Source: Candidatus Endonucleibacter sp. (ex Gigantidas childressi)
GTDB lineage: Bacteria > Pseudomonadota > Gammaproteobacteria > Pseudomonadales > Endozoicomonadaceae
Assembly: GCA_030674875.1 (NCBI GenBank)
Contig: JASXSU010000002.1
Coordinates: 124,001-188,000, forward strand
Reading direction: 5' to 3'
DNA length: 64,000 bases
In this document: positions 39,981 through 49,397 of the stretch, piece after piece
Layout of the letters: every line of letters begins with the position of its first letter
Numbering within the stretch: the first letter of the stretch is position 1
Made by a program: the position numbers and the translations under genes
Notes under the pieces: generated by a model
The model's input: the letters and a program-made list of their open reading frames with translations, nothing else
The model's database searches: none
Told to the model about the DNA's origin: nothing

Positions 39981-41096
39981 ATGAAATGGTGCAAGTCGTT
40001 TTTTTTTGTTTTTTGCTTTGTATTTGCTTCTAGTGGTTTTTCTGAGCCACCGAAACTTGATGATTTAAAAAAGTTGATGCTTTTTTTGCAAAAGGAAATA
40101 TTTGATAAAGGACAATATGGTGCGTGGCGTAAATGGGCTAAAAATAACAGCTACGTCTTCTCAGTAGATGAAAATCTTTCATGGTCTGATTACATTTGTC
40201 CACTCTGTAATTTTACAGAAAAGACTCTGACTCTGGAGAAGTGTAATGAAGTGCTACAGTTATTTCGGAGGAAACAAGGGGTAGAGCGTTGGGATCAAGA
40301 GGATTTATTGTTTGTTTGTGATAAAGAAACGTTAACCAAGTTATTGGATGATCTGGGTGTGAGGGCTAAAATTTCCCACATTGCTGATGATGGTGCGAAA
40401 TATGATTGGGCTATAATTCCTGGCGGTCCGTTATTCAGGGTAGAAAGTAGAACAAACTGTCTTAGTGAGCTTTATAATAATAAAAATGTTAAGAAGTTTA
40501 TTATGGCTTGGGCTGATCGGGTATTGAGCGAGGCGGATAATAAAGATGAATTGTTATCAGAAATGTCTAACCACAAGGGAGGGCCGATATTCGATGCTGC
40601 AGTTGAGGAACATATCAAGATTGAAATGGATGGCAAGTTTTTCATGGCTATGTTGATGCTGACGCCAGATTTTGATTTTGATTCTATGGTGAGTGAATCT
40701 GATGCTTGCTGGAAAAATAACGGCTTACATGACATGGTATATAATAGATTAAGCAACAAATCTTGTCTATCTGTTGATAATATACTAGCTAACAAAATGA
40801 CAATGAAAATATCTTCTGCGCAAGGGCGTGACGGAAACAGGGCGACTACTAAGGATAACGTTGCTGCAATTTGTAACGATAATCCTGATATAGTAGAGAA
40901 AAAATTAGCATTACTGTCTACTCAGCCCCACGCCCATTATCAAGAAGAAATATTTAAAAAGGAATTTAATAAAGTGAATAAGATGAAAGACGTGGATATA
41001 ACTGTATTTGCGCTACCGATTGACGATCGCATTTTACTGATTGAGCAGTTGAATGCCGTGCATCAGTGGCTTCAGGAATCGCTTTCTTCAAGTTAG
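39981..41096 (+). CDS. Secreted protein of the triplicated family, copy 1
   Basis: The protein has 371 residues. The signal peptide MKWCKSFFFVFCFVFASSGFSEP probably cleaves after FSE or before it, so the product is periplasmic or secreted. The segment DDLGVRAKISHIADDGAKYDWAIIPGG is followed by FRVESRTNCLSELYNNKNVKKFIM. The late segment LALLSTQPHAHYQEEIFKKEF may point to a fold related to YdcF/DUF218-type proteins, but this is only a visual resemblance. I do not recognise a function. The N- and C-termini are nearly identical to copies 2 and 3; the middle differs most. Confidence 0.8.
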   Translation: MKWCKSFFFVFCFVFASSGFSEPPKLDDLKKLMLFLQKEIFDKGQYGAWRKWAKNNSYVFSVDENLSWSDYICPLCNFTEKTLTLEKCNEVLQLFRRKQGVERWDQEDLLFVCDKETLTKLLDDLGVRAKISHIADDGAKYDWAIIPGGPLFRVESRTNCLSELYNNKNVKKFIMAWADRVLSEADNKDELLSEMSNHKGGPIFDAAVEEHIKIEMDGKFFMAMLMLTPDFDFDSMVSESDACWKNNGLHDMVYNRLSNKSCLSVDNILANKMTMKISSAQGRDGNRATTKDNVAAICNDNPDIVEKKLALLSTQPHAHYQEEIFKKEFNKVNKMKDVDITVFALPIDDRILLIEQLNAVHQWLQESLSSS

Positions 41097-41112
41097 TTGA
41101 GATGGATTAATA

Positions 41113-41203
41113 TATCAAAGGATTGGGAGTTGTTTCGCGGTGACAAGTGAAAGAAGCTACAGAAACTATAGGATTGCTAAGAGACTGTGTTTAGCTAACG
41201 CTG
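41113..41203 (+). repeat. ERIC-like repeat, cut by IS30 copy B
   Basis: It starts TATCAAAGGATTGGGAGTTG and stops at GCTAACGCTG where the IS30 begins. The uninterrupted counterpart is at 46758-46884. Confidence 0.8.
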
Positions 41204-42002
41204 GATTCAAGCAATAAGTGCAATCGGCTGTCCTGTGTAGACTTCGAGTGGTGTCCGCCCTCCTAAAATCTTCCTAAGCATGGTATTGATCAACATTTCC
41301 ATTGTTCTCACATCATCTTCTGTCAGATGACTCAACGCCATTTTTTTAGGCCAGGTTCTCCGAATGATGCCATTGGTATTTTCGTTAGTTCCCCACTGAT
41401 AACTAGCATAAGCTTGGCAAAGTAGATATCTGTATTCATTGCTTTTGCTACCTTCTCATGGGCTGCAAACTCACCACCATTATCTAGGGTGACTGTGCAG
41501 ACCGATGACACCCGCTTCAGAAGCTTGATCATACTTTCAGCAACAACTTCGGCGTGTTTTGTATCAACTTCCCCCTATTAAAGTTAACCGACTCTTGCTG
41601 TCTACAAAGGTCACCAGATGGGCGACCTGTCCATAAATCGTATCACCTCCCCCAATAGCCTAAACGAGACCACAAATAAACAACTGCGAGCCGATCGGAA
41701 ATATCGATAAGATTTGGGATAGTGATACGCCCAGCCTTACGCTTACCACCTTTACAGCACCTCTTGCCAAAACGGTGTAGATTCTTATACAAAGAGCCTC
41801 CACGCACTTTGTTAGTAGCAACACGTTTATAAACAATGGTGTGGCTGAGTGCGATGTCGGGCACTTCCACCTTCATCCGGGAACTGATATTTTCAGGAGA
41901 CCAACCAAGCAATAGCCCTTTCTTTATTATGGCCATATGTCGTTTATCTGTTTTGCTAAACTTTGTAGCTGTCACTCTGCGCTGACTGGCTAGTGCGTGG
42001 GC
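41204..42002 (-). pseudogene. IS30-family element copy B, truncated
   Basis: It matches copy A (6570-7638), but the transposase N-terminal third is missing; the sequence stops at the unit junction. Several frameshifts and a stop are present (pieces 41332-41532 and 41643-41975). The left inverted repeat GATTCAAGCAATAAGTGCAA is intact. It cannot be active by itself. Confidence 0.85.
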
Positions 42003-42595
42003 GCTTTTGTATCACCCAAAGTACGAAGAGTTGAATGATTTAGGTCGCTAGCTGAAACGAAGAGTTTGGACTGTGTTGTGAAGACTTTTTGCATGCCTAT
42101 ATTTTACCAGGATATTATCGTCTTTATTGAGTTATGCTGAGGCCGCTTTGTAATATTTGTTTGTTTTAGTAGCTACCATAATTTGTCCAATATAGCGCTA
42201 GTCCAATACATTATTCAGTTTGTTCCAATTAACAATGTAGGCTAAATGAGGTGCTGCTTATGTATTCGTACGACACAGCTATGGGAGTGGTGTGACAACC
42301 TCGGTTTTTTAAGTGTATTGCTGGAAATCTCTTGTGCGTATATTCTTAAAAAGTTATACTTTTGACCTCGGTTATTTTGGGGTGATTACGAGTCCGCTGA
42401 TTAAAATATTGTTTATTTTGTGCTAAATGTTTGATTTGCGACTAGAATAGCTAAAACTTGAGAAGCAAGAGCTTTAAAGTGGTTCTGCGAGCTTCATAAA
42501 CAGCTGTGCGAGTGAAAGGGTGGATGCCCATTCTTCTTGAGGGCTAGGGAGATGTTGACTTTCTCGCTACCTCGATAACCTACTGCGCGTAGGTT

Positions 42596-42722
42596 TATGC
42601 CTAAAGGATTGGAAGTTGCTATGCCGTGGCAAGTGAACGAGGCCGCAGAAGCTTAGAAGTGTTAAGGGCCTGTGGTGAGTGAATGCTTACGACAAAGTAG
42701 CAGATTCAAAAGTTATGGGTAT
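42596..42722 (+). repeat. ERIC-like repeat upstream of secreted-protein gene 2
   Basis: It is near-identical to the copies at 39796 and 45426, as expected if it was duplicated with the unit. Confidence 0.75.
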
Positions 42723-42780
42723 AGATGCTTAGCTAGTTTGTTTCCTACCAATACTTTTAATAGAAACGGATATATATATT

Positions 42781-43926
42781 ATGAAATGGTGCAAGTCGTT
42801 TTTTTTTGTTTTTTGCTTTGTATTTGCTTCTAGTGGTTTTGCTGAGCCACCGAAACTTGATGATTTAAAAAAGTTGATGCTTTTTTTGCAAAAGGAAATA
42901 TTTGGTAAAGGAAAATATGGTGCGTGGCGTAAATGGGCTAAAAATAACAGCTACGTCTTCTCAGCAGAGGAAAATTTTTCATGGTCTGATTACATTTGTC
43001 CACTCTGGAGTTTTACAGAAGATACTCTGACTCTGGAGTGGTGTAATGAAGCGCTACAGTTATTTCGGAGGAAACAAGGGATAGAGCGTCGGGATCAAGA
43101 TGAGTTATCGTTTGTTTGTGAGCAAGAAATGTTAACAGCGTTATTGGATGATGTTGGTGTGAGGGCTAAAATATCCCATATTGCTGATGATGTTGCGAAA
43201 GATGATTTGGCTATAATTCCTGGTGATGCGTTATCCAGGATAGAAAGTAGCATAAACTGTCTTTGTGAGCTTTATAATAATAAACATGTTGAGAAGTTTA
43301 TTATGGCTGGGGCTGATCTGGTATTGAGCACGGTGGATAATGAAGATAAATTGTTATCAGAAATGCCTATCCACAAGGCATGGCAGATATCCTATGATTT
43401 AGTTGAGAAAGACATCAAGACTGAAATGGATGGCATGTTTTTCATGGCTATGTTGATGCTGAAGCCAGATTTTGATTTTGATTTTGATTTTGATTTTAGG
43501 TTGAGTAAAGATGCTGCTGGTTGGAAAAATAAAGTCTTACTTGACGTAGTATATAATGGATTAAGAAATAAATCTTGTCTATCTGTTAGTAATATGCCAG
43601 CGAATAGTAATATACCAGCGAACAAAATTACAATGAAAATATCTTATGCGCAAGGGTGTGACGGAAACAGGGCGACTACTAAGGATAACGTTACTGCAAT
43701 TTGTAACGATAATCTTGATATAGTAGTGGGAAAATTAGCATTACTGTCTACTCAGCCCCACGCCCATTATCAAGAAGAAATATTTAAAAAGAAATTTAAT
43801 AAAGTGAAGAATATGGAAGACGTGGATATAACAGTATTTGCGCAACCGGTTGACGATCGCATCTTACTGATTGAGAAGTTGAATGCCTTGCATCAGTGGC
43901 TTCAGGAATCGCTTTCTTCAAGTTAG
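42781..43926 (+). CDS. Secreted protein of the triplicated family, copy 2
   Basis: The protein has 381 residues, with the same signal peptide (MKWCKSFFFVFCFVFASSGF) and C-terminus (HQWLQESLSSS) as copy 1. It is longer because of a GATTTT hexamer expansion giving FDFDFDFDF near residue 235, and an extra NIPANSN-type insertion near 275. The central third has many substitutions, among them several Cys and Trp changes. Function is unknown. Confidence 0.8.
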   Translation: MKWCKSFFFVFCFVFASSGFAEPPKLDDLKKLMLFLQKEIFGKGKYGAWRKWAKNNSYVFSAEENFSWSDYICPLWSFTEDTLTLEWCNEALQLFRRKQGIERRDQDELSFVCEQEMLTALLDDVGVRAKISHIADDVAKDDLAIIPGDALSRIESSINCLCELYNNKHVEKFIMAGADLVLSTVDNEDKLLSEMPIHKAWQISYDLVEKDIKTEMDGMFFMAMLMLKPDFDFDFDFDFRLSKDAAGWKNKVLLDVVYNGLRNKSCLSVSNMPANSNIPANKITMKISYAQGCDGNRATTKDNVTAICNDNLDIVVGKLALLSTQPHAHYQEEIFKKKFNKVKNMEDVDITVFAQPVDDRILLIEKLNALHQWLQESLSSS

Positions 43927-43942
43927 TTGAGATGGATTAATA

Positions 43943-44033
43943 TATCAAAGGATTGGGAGTTGCTACGCGGTGACAAGTGAGAGAAGCTACAGAAACTATA
44001 GGATTGCTAAAAGACTGTGTTTAGCTAACGCTG
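43943..44033 (+). repeat. ERIC-like repeat, cut by IS30 copy C
   Basis: It has the same break point as at 41203, so the IS30 was already in the repeat before the unit was copied. Confidence 0.8.
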
Positions 44034-44831
44034 GATTCAAGCAATAAGTGCAATCGGCTGTCCTGTGTAGACTTCGAGTGGTGTCCGCCCTCCTAAAATC
44101 TTCCTAAGCATGGTATTGATCAACATTTCCATTGTTCTCACATCATCTTCTGTCAGATGACTCAACGCCATTTTTTTAGGCCAGGTTCTCCGAATGATGC
44201 CATTGGTATTTTCGTTGATTCCCCGCTGATAACTAGCATAAGGCTTGGCAAAGTAGATATCTGCATTCATTGCTTTTGCTACTTTCTCATGGGCTGCAAA
44301 CTCATCACCATTATCTAGGGTGACTGTGCAGACCGATGATACCAGCTTCAGAATCTTGATCATACTTTCAGCAACAACTTCGGCGTGTTTTGTATCAACT
44401 TTCCCTATTAAAGTTAACCGACTCTTGCGGTCTACAAGGGTGACCAGATGGGCGTCCTGTCCATACATCGTATCACCCTCCCAATCGCCTAGACGAGACC
44501 GCAGATCAACAACTGCGGCCCGATCGGAAATATCGGCGCGGTCTGGGATCGTGATACGCCCAGCCTTACGCTTACCACCTTTGCAGCGCCTCTTGCCAAA
44601 GCGGGGTAGATTCTTATGCAAAGAGCCTCCTAGCACTTTGTTAGTAGCAACACGTTTATAAACAGTGGTGTGGCTGAGTGCGATGTCGGGCACTTCCACC
44701 TTCATCCGGAAACTGATATTTTCAGGAGACCAACCAAGCAATAGCCCTTTCTTTATTATGGGCATGTGTCGTTCATCTGTTTTGCTAAACTTTGTAGCTG
44801 TCACTCTACGCTGACTGGCTAGTGCGTGGGC
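44034..44831 (-). pseudogene. IS30-family element copy C, truncated
   Basis: The C-terminal 255 residues are open (44037-44804), with all three catalytic regions (GDWEGDTMYG, LDNGDEF, NENTNG). Here the FAAHEKVAKAM junction is intact, unlike copy A. The N-terminal HTH part is missing at the unit junction. LDNGDEF differs from LDNGGEF of the other copies. Confidence 0.85.
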
Positions 44832-45425
44832 GCTTTTGTATCACCCAAAGTACGAAGAGTTGAATGATTTAGGTCGCTAGCTGAAACCAAGAGTTTGGAC
44901 TGTGTTGTGAAGACTTTTTGCATGCCTATATTTTACCAGGATATGATCGTCTTTATTGAGTTATGCTGAGGCAGCTTTGTAATATTTGTTTGTTTTAGTA
45001 GCTACCATAATTTGTCCAATATAGCGCTAGTCCAATACATTATTCAGCTTGTTCCAATTAACAATGTAGGCTAAATGAGGTGCTGCTTATGTATTCGTAC
45101 GACACTGCTATGAGAGTGGTGTGACAACCTCGGTTTTTTTAAGTGTATTGCTGGAAATCTCTTGTGCGTATATTCTTAAAAAGTTATACTTTTGACCTCG
45201 GTTATTTTGGGGTGATTACGAGTCCGCTGATTAAAATATTGTTTATTGTGTGCTAAATGTTTTATTTGCGACTAGAATAGCTAAAGCTTGAGAAGCAAGA
45301 GCTTTAAAGTTATTCTTCTAGCTTCATAAACAGCTGTGCGAGTGAAAGGGTGGATGCCCATTCTTCTTGAGGGCTAGGGAGATGTTGACTTTCTCGCTAC
45401 CTCGATAACCTACTGCGCGTAGGTT

Positions 45426-45552
45426 TATGCCTAAAGGATTGGAAGTTGCTATGCCGTGGCAAGTGAACGAGGCCGCAGAAGCTTAGAAGTGTTAAGGGCC
45501 TGTGGTGAGCGAATGCTTACGACGAAGTAGCAGATTCAAAAGTTATGGGTAT
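45426..45552 (+). repeat. ERIC-like repeat upstream of secreted-protein gene 3
   Basis: Third copy of the unit-borne repeat, near-identical to 39796 and 42596. Confidence 0.75.
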
Positions 45553-45610
45553 AGATGCTTAGCTAGTTTGTTTCCTACCAATACTTTTAATAGAAACGGA
45601 TATATATATT

Positions 45611-46741
45611 ATGAAATGGTGCAAGTCGTTTTTTTTTGTTTTTTGCTTTGTATTTGCTTCTAGTGGTTTTGCTGAGCCACCGAAACTTGATGATTTAAAA
45701 AAGTTGATGCTTTTTTTGAAAGATGAAATATTTAATAAAGGAAAATATGGTGCGTGGCGTAAATGGGCTAAACAAAACAGCTACGTCTCAATAGGTGAAA
45801 ATCTTTCATGGTCTGATTACATTTGTCAACGCTGGAATTTTACAGAAGAGACTCTGACGCTGGAGAAGTGTAATGAAGCGCTACAGTTATTTCGGAGGAA
45901 ACAAGGGATAAAGCGTTGGGATAAAGGGGGGTTATCGTTTATTGGTGAGCAAGAAAAGTTAACAAAGTTATTGGATGATGTGGGTGTGAGGGCTGAAATA
46001 TCCCATACTGCTGTTGATGGTGCGGAATATAATTGGGCTATAATTCCTGGTGGTGCGTTATTCAGGGTAGAAAGTAGAATAAACTGTCTTAGTGAGCTTT
46101 ATAATAATAAACATGTTGATAAGTTTATTATAGTTGGGACTGATCGGGTATTGAGCGAGATGGATAATAAATATGTATTGTTATCAGCAATGTCTAACCT
46201 CAAGGCAAGGCAGAAGATACCCTATGATTTAGTTGAGGAACATATCAATACTGAAATGGATGGCATGTTTTTCATGGCTATGTTAATGCTGCAGCCAGAT
46301 TTTAATTTTAATTTTTGTTCTAACTTTTATTTTATGTTGAGTAACTCTATTGCTTGTTGGGAAAATAAAGCCTTACTTGACGCAGTTAAGGAATTAAGAA
46401 AGAAATCTTGTCTATCTGTTAGTAATAGACTAGCGAACAAAATGACAATGGAAATATCTTATGCGCAAGGGCGTGACGGAAACAGGGCGACTACTAAGGA
46501 TAGCGTTGCTGCAATTTGTAACGATAATCCTGATATAGTAACGAAAAAATTAGCATTACTGTCTACTCAGCCCCACGCCCATTATCAAGAAGAAATATTT
46601 AAAAAGGAATTTAATAAAGTGAATGATATGGAAGGCGTGGATATAACAGTATTTGCGCTACCGATTGACGATCGCATTTTACTTATTGAGCAGTTGAATG
46701 CCTTGCATCAGTGGCTTCAGGAATCGCTTTCTTCAAGTTAG
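45611..46741 (+). CDS. Secreted protein of the triplicated family, copy 3
   Basis: The protein has 376 residues with the same signal peptide and C-terminal 100 residues as copies 1 and 2. The middle (about 130-290) is again the most different: GTDRVLSEMDNKYVLLS and a Phe/Asn-rich NFNFCSNFYFML where copy 2 has the FD repeat. The pattern of identical leaders but divergent central coding region suggests selection for variation or gene conversion at the ends. Function is unknown. Confidence 0.8.
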   Translation: MKWCKSFFFVFCFVFASSGFAEPPKLDDLKKLMLFLKDEIFNKGKYGAWRKWAKQNSYVSIGENLSWSDYICQRWNFTEETLTLEKCNEALQLFRRKQGIKRWDKGGLSFIGEQEKLTKLLDDVGVRAEISHTAVDGAEYNWAIIPGGALFRVESRINCLSELYNNKHVDKFIIVGTDRVLSEMDNKYVLLSAMSNLKARQKIPYDLVEEHINTEMDGMFFMAMLMLQPDFNFNFCSNFYFMLSNSIACWENKALLDAVKELRKKSCLSVSNRLANKMTMEISYAQGRDGNRATTKDSVAAICNDNPDIVTKKLALLSTQPHAHYQEEIFKKEFNKVNDMEGVDITVFALPIDDRILLIEQLNALHQWLQESLSSS

Positions 46742-46757
46742 TTGAGATGGCTTAATA

Positions 46758-46884
46758 TATCAAAGGATTGGGAGTTGTTACGCGGTGACAAGTGAGCGAA
46801 GCTACGGAAACTATAGGATTGCTAAGAGACTGTGTTTAGCTAACTCTGACAACAAAGTAGCAACTTCAAAGACGACGGGTATAC
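46758..46884 (+). repeat. ERIC-like repeat, complete (empty site for IS30)
   Basis: It runs TATCAAAGGATTGGGAGTTG ... TTTAGCTAACTCTGACAACA ... GCAACTTCAAAGACGACGGGTATA. The IS30 of units 1 and 2 interrupts the equivalent of TAACTCTG. Confidence 0.85.
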
Positions 46885-46885
46885 A

Positions 46886-46995
46886 TGAGGAGTAGATGAT
46901 AAACGATAAAAGTCCAGCGAGCCTGCTAGTAGTAGGAGATTGGAGCGAGTGAAGGTAGTCAGCAACCCAGCACCTTCACAGTGGTATGAGTATAA
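46886..46995 (+). repeat. ERIC-like repeat, second tandem copy
   Basis: It contains AAAGTCCAGCGAGCCTGCTA, GTAGTAGGAGATTGGAGCGA and GTCAGCAACCCAGCACCTTC, directly abutting the preceding copy. Confidence 0.6.
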
Positions 46996-47049
46996 AGACC
47001 TAGTTCGCTTGTCTCTGATTTACACCTTTAATTGAAATGGGTATATATT

Positions 47050-47998
47050 ATGAAATAGTTCAAGTCATTTTTTTATTTTTTTCTTTTCGTTTGCTTCTAA
47101 TAGTTTTGCAGAGCCACCTAAGCTAGATGATTTAAAAAAGATACTGATTTTTTTGAAGAACGATATAAAAATAAATAGGGAGTGGAAATTATGGGCTAGC
47201 AAAGAGAGTTCCGTAACAGAAGAAGGTTTTTATGGGATGATTATGTTAGTGAGCGCATGGGGTTTCAAGAAGAAGCTTTGACGCTGGAGAGTTGTGAAGA
47301 AAAGCTACGATTATTTCAGAAAAAATAGGTGTTGATCGGTGGGCTCGAAATGATTTAACGCGTGTTGTAAAATGTGGCGCGTTAAAAGCATTGCTGGATA
47401 ATGTAGGTGCGAGGGCTGCAACTCCATATTTGGATGGTAAGAAATATGATTGCGCTATAATTCCTGGCTGTGCATTATTAGAGGTAGATTCGAAATTACA
47501 TTGTTTTTTGCAACTTTGTGGGAAATGGTGTGTCAATGCGTTCATTTTTGCCGGAGCTGATCGGAAGTTACGTAAGGTGGATAAGAAAAATGATTTAGCA
47601 TCATTAGCGAAAAGCTGGTGTCATATGATACTGTTGTTGGGTATCTCAAGACTGAAATGGATGGTATGTTTTTTTGGGCTATGTTGGCAGTGTTGCCGGA
47701 TGTAGGTGATTTTGATTCTATATTTGGAAAGTCGGCTATTGAATTGAGGCGTGGTGTGTTCTGTGACAATATCAATGATGCATTTGGACAAAAAGGTTAT
47801 TTATCTGAGTTTATGGCATCGGTGCGAAAAACAGGAATGAAAATATCTTATGCAAAGGTAGGTGATAGCGGCAAGGCGACTATTAAGGATAACATTTCCG
47901 CTATTTATAATGCGAATTCAAATTCCAAGTGCGTCACTGTAGATTCTGTTTTTTCACGATCAAATAAGAGAAGAGAGGGTATTTTAAATGCAGCATAG
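47050..47998 (+). pseudogene. Decayed fourth copy of the secreted-protein family
   Basis: ATG AAA TAG replaces the ATG AAA TGG start of the other copies, so codon 3 is a stop. The signal region, PPKLDDLKK, NVGARAATPYLDGKKYDCAIIPG and ISYAKVGDSGKATIKDNISAI remain recognisable in shifting frames. It is more diverged than copies 1-3, so it is an older paralogue. Confidence 0.85.
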
Positions 47999-47999
47999 C

Positions 48000-48650
48000 A
48001 AAAGCAGACATTGACGCATCGTGAACAGAAATATTTCTTGTATCAACGTTTTTCCGGTGATCTGTGATGCTATTAAAACCTTTAGAAATCAAGCTGATCA
48101 TGCTACCAGCAGATAGATTCTTTCTGTTGTTTTGAAGAAGATAGGCCATTCGCTAAGTAAGCTATATGAAATTAGTCTGACCAAGATAAACTAAAAGTAG
48201 TGCGAAATCATTAAATTCGTACTTCTCTGTAGGCACTATGATTGTTGGAGTTTGGTAAATGTCGCGGGAATCGATGTATATTTTTTGATGATGCTAGCCA
48301 CCATTGTTCGAAGGGGGATTTATCGAAGCAACCAAAAAGTTGGCGACTTGCAAATAAAACTATATTATTTTTCGCCTTTCAGCACAAATCTGAAATTAAT
48401 TTAATAACCATGAAAAATCATAAATGAATATGCAAAATAATAAATATTTTGTAACTGCGAAGACACTGCAACAAAGAAACAAATCACTCAATCGATAAAT
48501 TTTTTGTCGAAATTAGCACTTTATTAATCCGAATATTAGCGACAACTTTTAGATTCTCAGACCAGCACCTTGAATTAATTTAGGCATTCTTTGCACAAGA
48601 CTATCTTCCCTCAATGAAATACTATCAGGAAATTCAAACATTTACCTATG
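48000..48650. other. Gap without a recognised gene
   Basis: It is AT-rich. The only open frame of note (48242-48427, 61 residues) lacks a ribosome-binding site and recognisable motifs. Confidence 0.5.
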
Positions 48651-48654
48651 ACCA

Positions 48655-48984
48655 TTAACCCATCGCTTTCATTATATTAAGAATGGCTCTCTTTTTTTGC
48701 AGATTCATTATATGCAACCCACGAACAATTTCATCGTCCACATCCGTATCACAAAGAACATCAGAACTATGGGAGTAGTATTGATTACCTCTTCCTGTAG
48801 CAAGCCACTCAAATGACACTTCAAGAATTTCTGCCATTTTTCGTAAATTATCAAGACTGGGACTACTCATCTGAGTTTCCCACTGCGCTAATGCGCTACG
48901 GGAAACCCCTATTAAATCGCCCAGAGCTTGTTGTGAAAGCTTTTTCTCTTTACGGGATCGCAAAATTCGCATTGTGAGATTCAT
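48655..48984 (-). CDS. Cro/CI-type helix-turn-helix regulator
   Basis: The protein has 109 residues. The N-terminal HTH_3 domain is complete: LRSRKEKKLSQQALGDLIGVSRSALAQWETQMSSPSLDNLRKMAEIL. WLATG follows, as in small phage-type repressors. A short acidic linker leads to a C-terminal helix (LQKKRAILNIMKAMG). It is too short for a LexA-type peptidase. It stands alone with about 170 bp upstream; the target is unknown. Confidence 0.85.
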   Translation of the reverse strand: MNLTMRILRSRKEKKLSQQALGDLIGVSRSALAQWETQMSSPSLDNLRKMAEILEVSFEWLATGRGNQYYSHSSDVLCDTDVDDEIVRGLHIMNLQKKRAILNIMKAMG

Positions 48985-49157
48985 TAGTCTATCCTAGCTT
49001 AGTAGTATCCATCGTCTTCAAACTGCCTATGTTCGGTATTTTATTTAACGAACAATGACCACTCACGACATCTGAGCGAGCATTATAAATAACATCGGCT
49101 AGTGATAATCATTTCTAAAGAGTTATTTATAAATTTATTTTCTCTAGAAATGAGTCC

Positions 49158-49397
49158 GTGCGGTTGAAAAACCAGAAAAGAATATCAATTGAAATAGTAA
49201 TTATCTTCTGCTATCCAGTAATTTTAATGCTATCTTCATTAGTAATAGTGTTATTTTTTAGCTTAAATGAAGGAGCATTAAAAATAGTGCTCAGCATCGA
49301 AGTCTATTTGCAGGGGAATAGTAATTTTTTTGTTGATTTATCTAGAATTATCAACAGCTTAAGCCACTACATCAAAAAAAGGCTCTTATATGACTAA
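49158..49397 (+). CDS. Small hypothetical membrane protein overlapping gltS
   Basis: This is a 79-residue frame with one strong hydrophobic segment (IEIVIIFCYPVILMLSSLVIVLFFSL). It overlaps the gltS start by eight bases, which could mean translational coupling. No known family and no clear ribosome-binding site; it may be chance. Confidence 0.3.
   Translation: MRLKNQKRISIEIVIIFCYPVILMLSSLVIVLFFSLNEGALKIVLSIEVYLQGNSNFFVDLSRIINSLSHYIKKRLLYD

Larger units (their letters stand above)
39202..42002 (+). repeat. Tandem unit 1 (about 2.8 kb)
   Basis: The unit contains the IS5 5' tip, about 570 bp of conserved leader, an ERIC-like repeat, a secreted-protein gene, a second ERIC-like repeat and a truncated IS30. 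Units 2 (42003-44831) and 3 (44832-46884) repeat this order. The junctions are at GCGCTTTTGTATCACCC near 42003 and 44832. The leader 39240-39795 has no gene of its own. Confidence 0.92.
42003..44831 (+). repeat. Tandem unit 2 (about 2.8 kb)
   Basis: This is the second unit of the triplication, with leader 42003-42595 near-identical to units 1 and 3. No extra gene lies in the leader. Confidence 0.92.
44832..46884 (+). repeat. Tandem unit 3 (without IS30)
   Basis: This third unit ends in an uninterrupted ERIC-like repeat rather than an IS30. Its leader is 44832-45425. Confidence 0.9.

Noticed and set aside
48242-48427. 61-residue plus-strand frame
   Set aside because: No start signal, low-quality composition, isolated in a decayed region.
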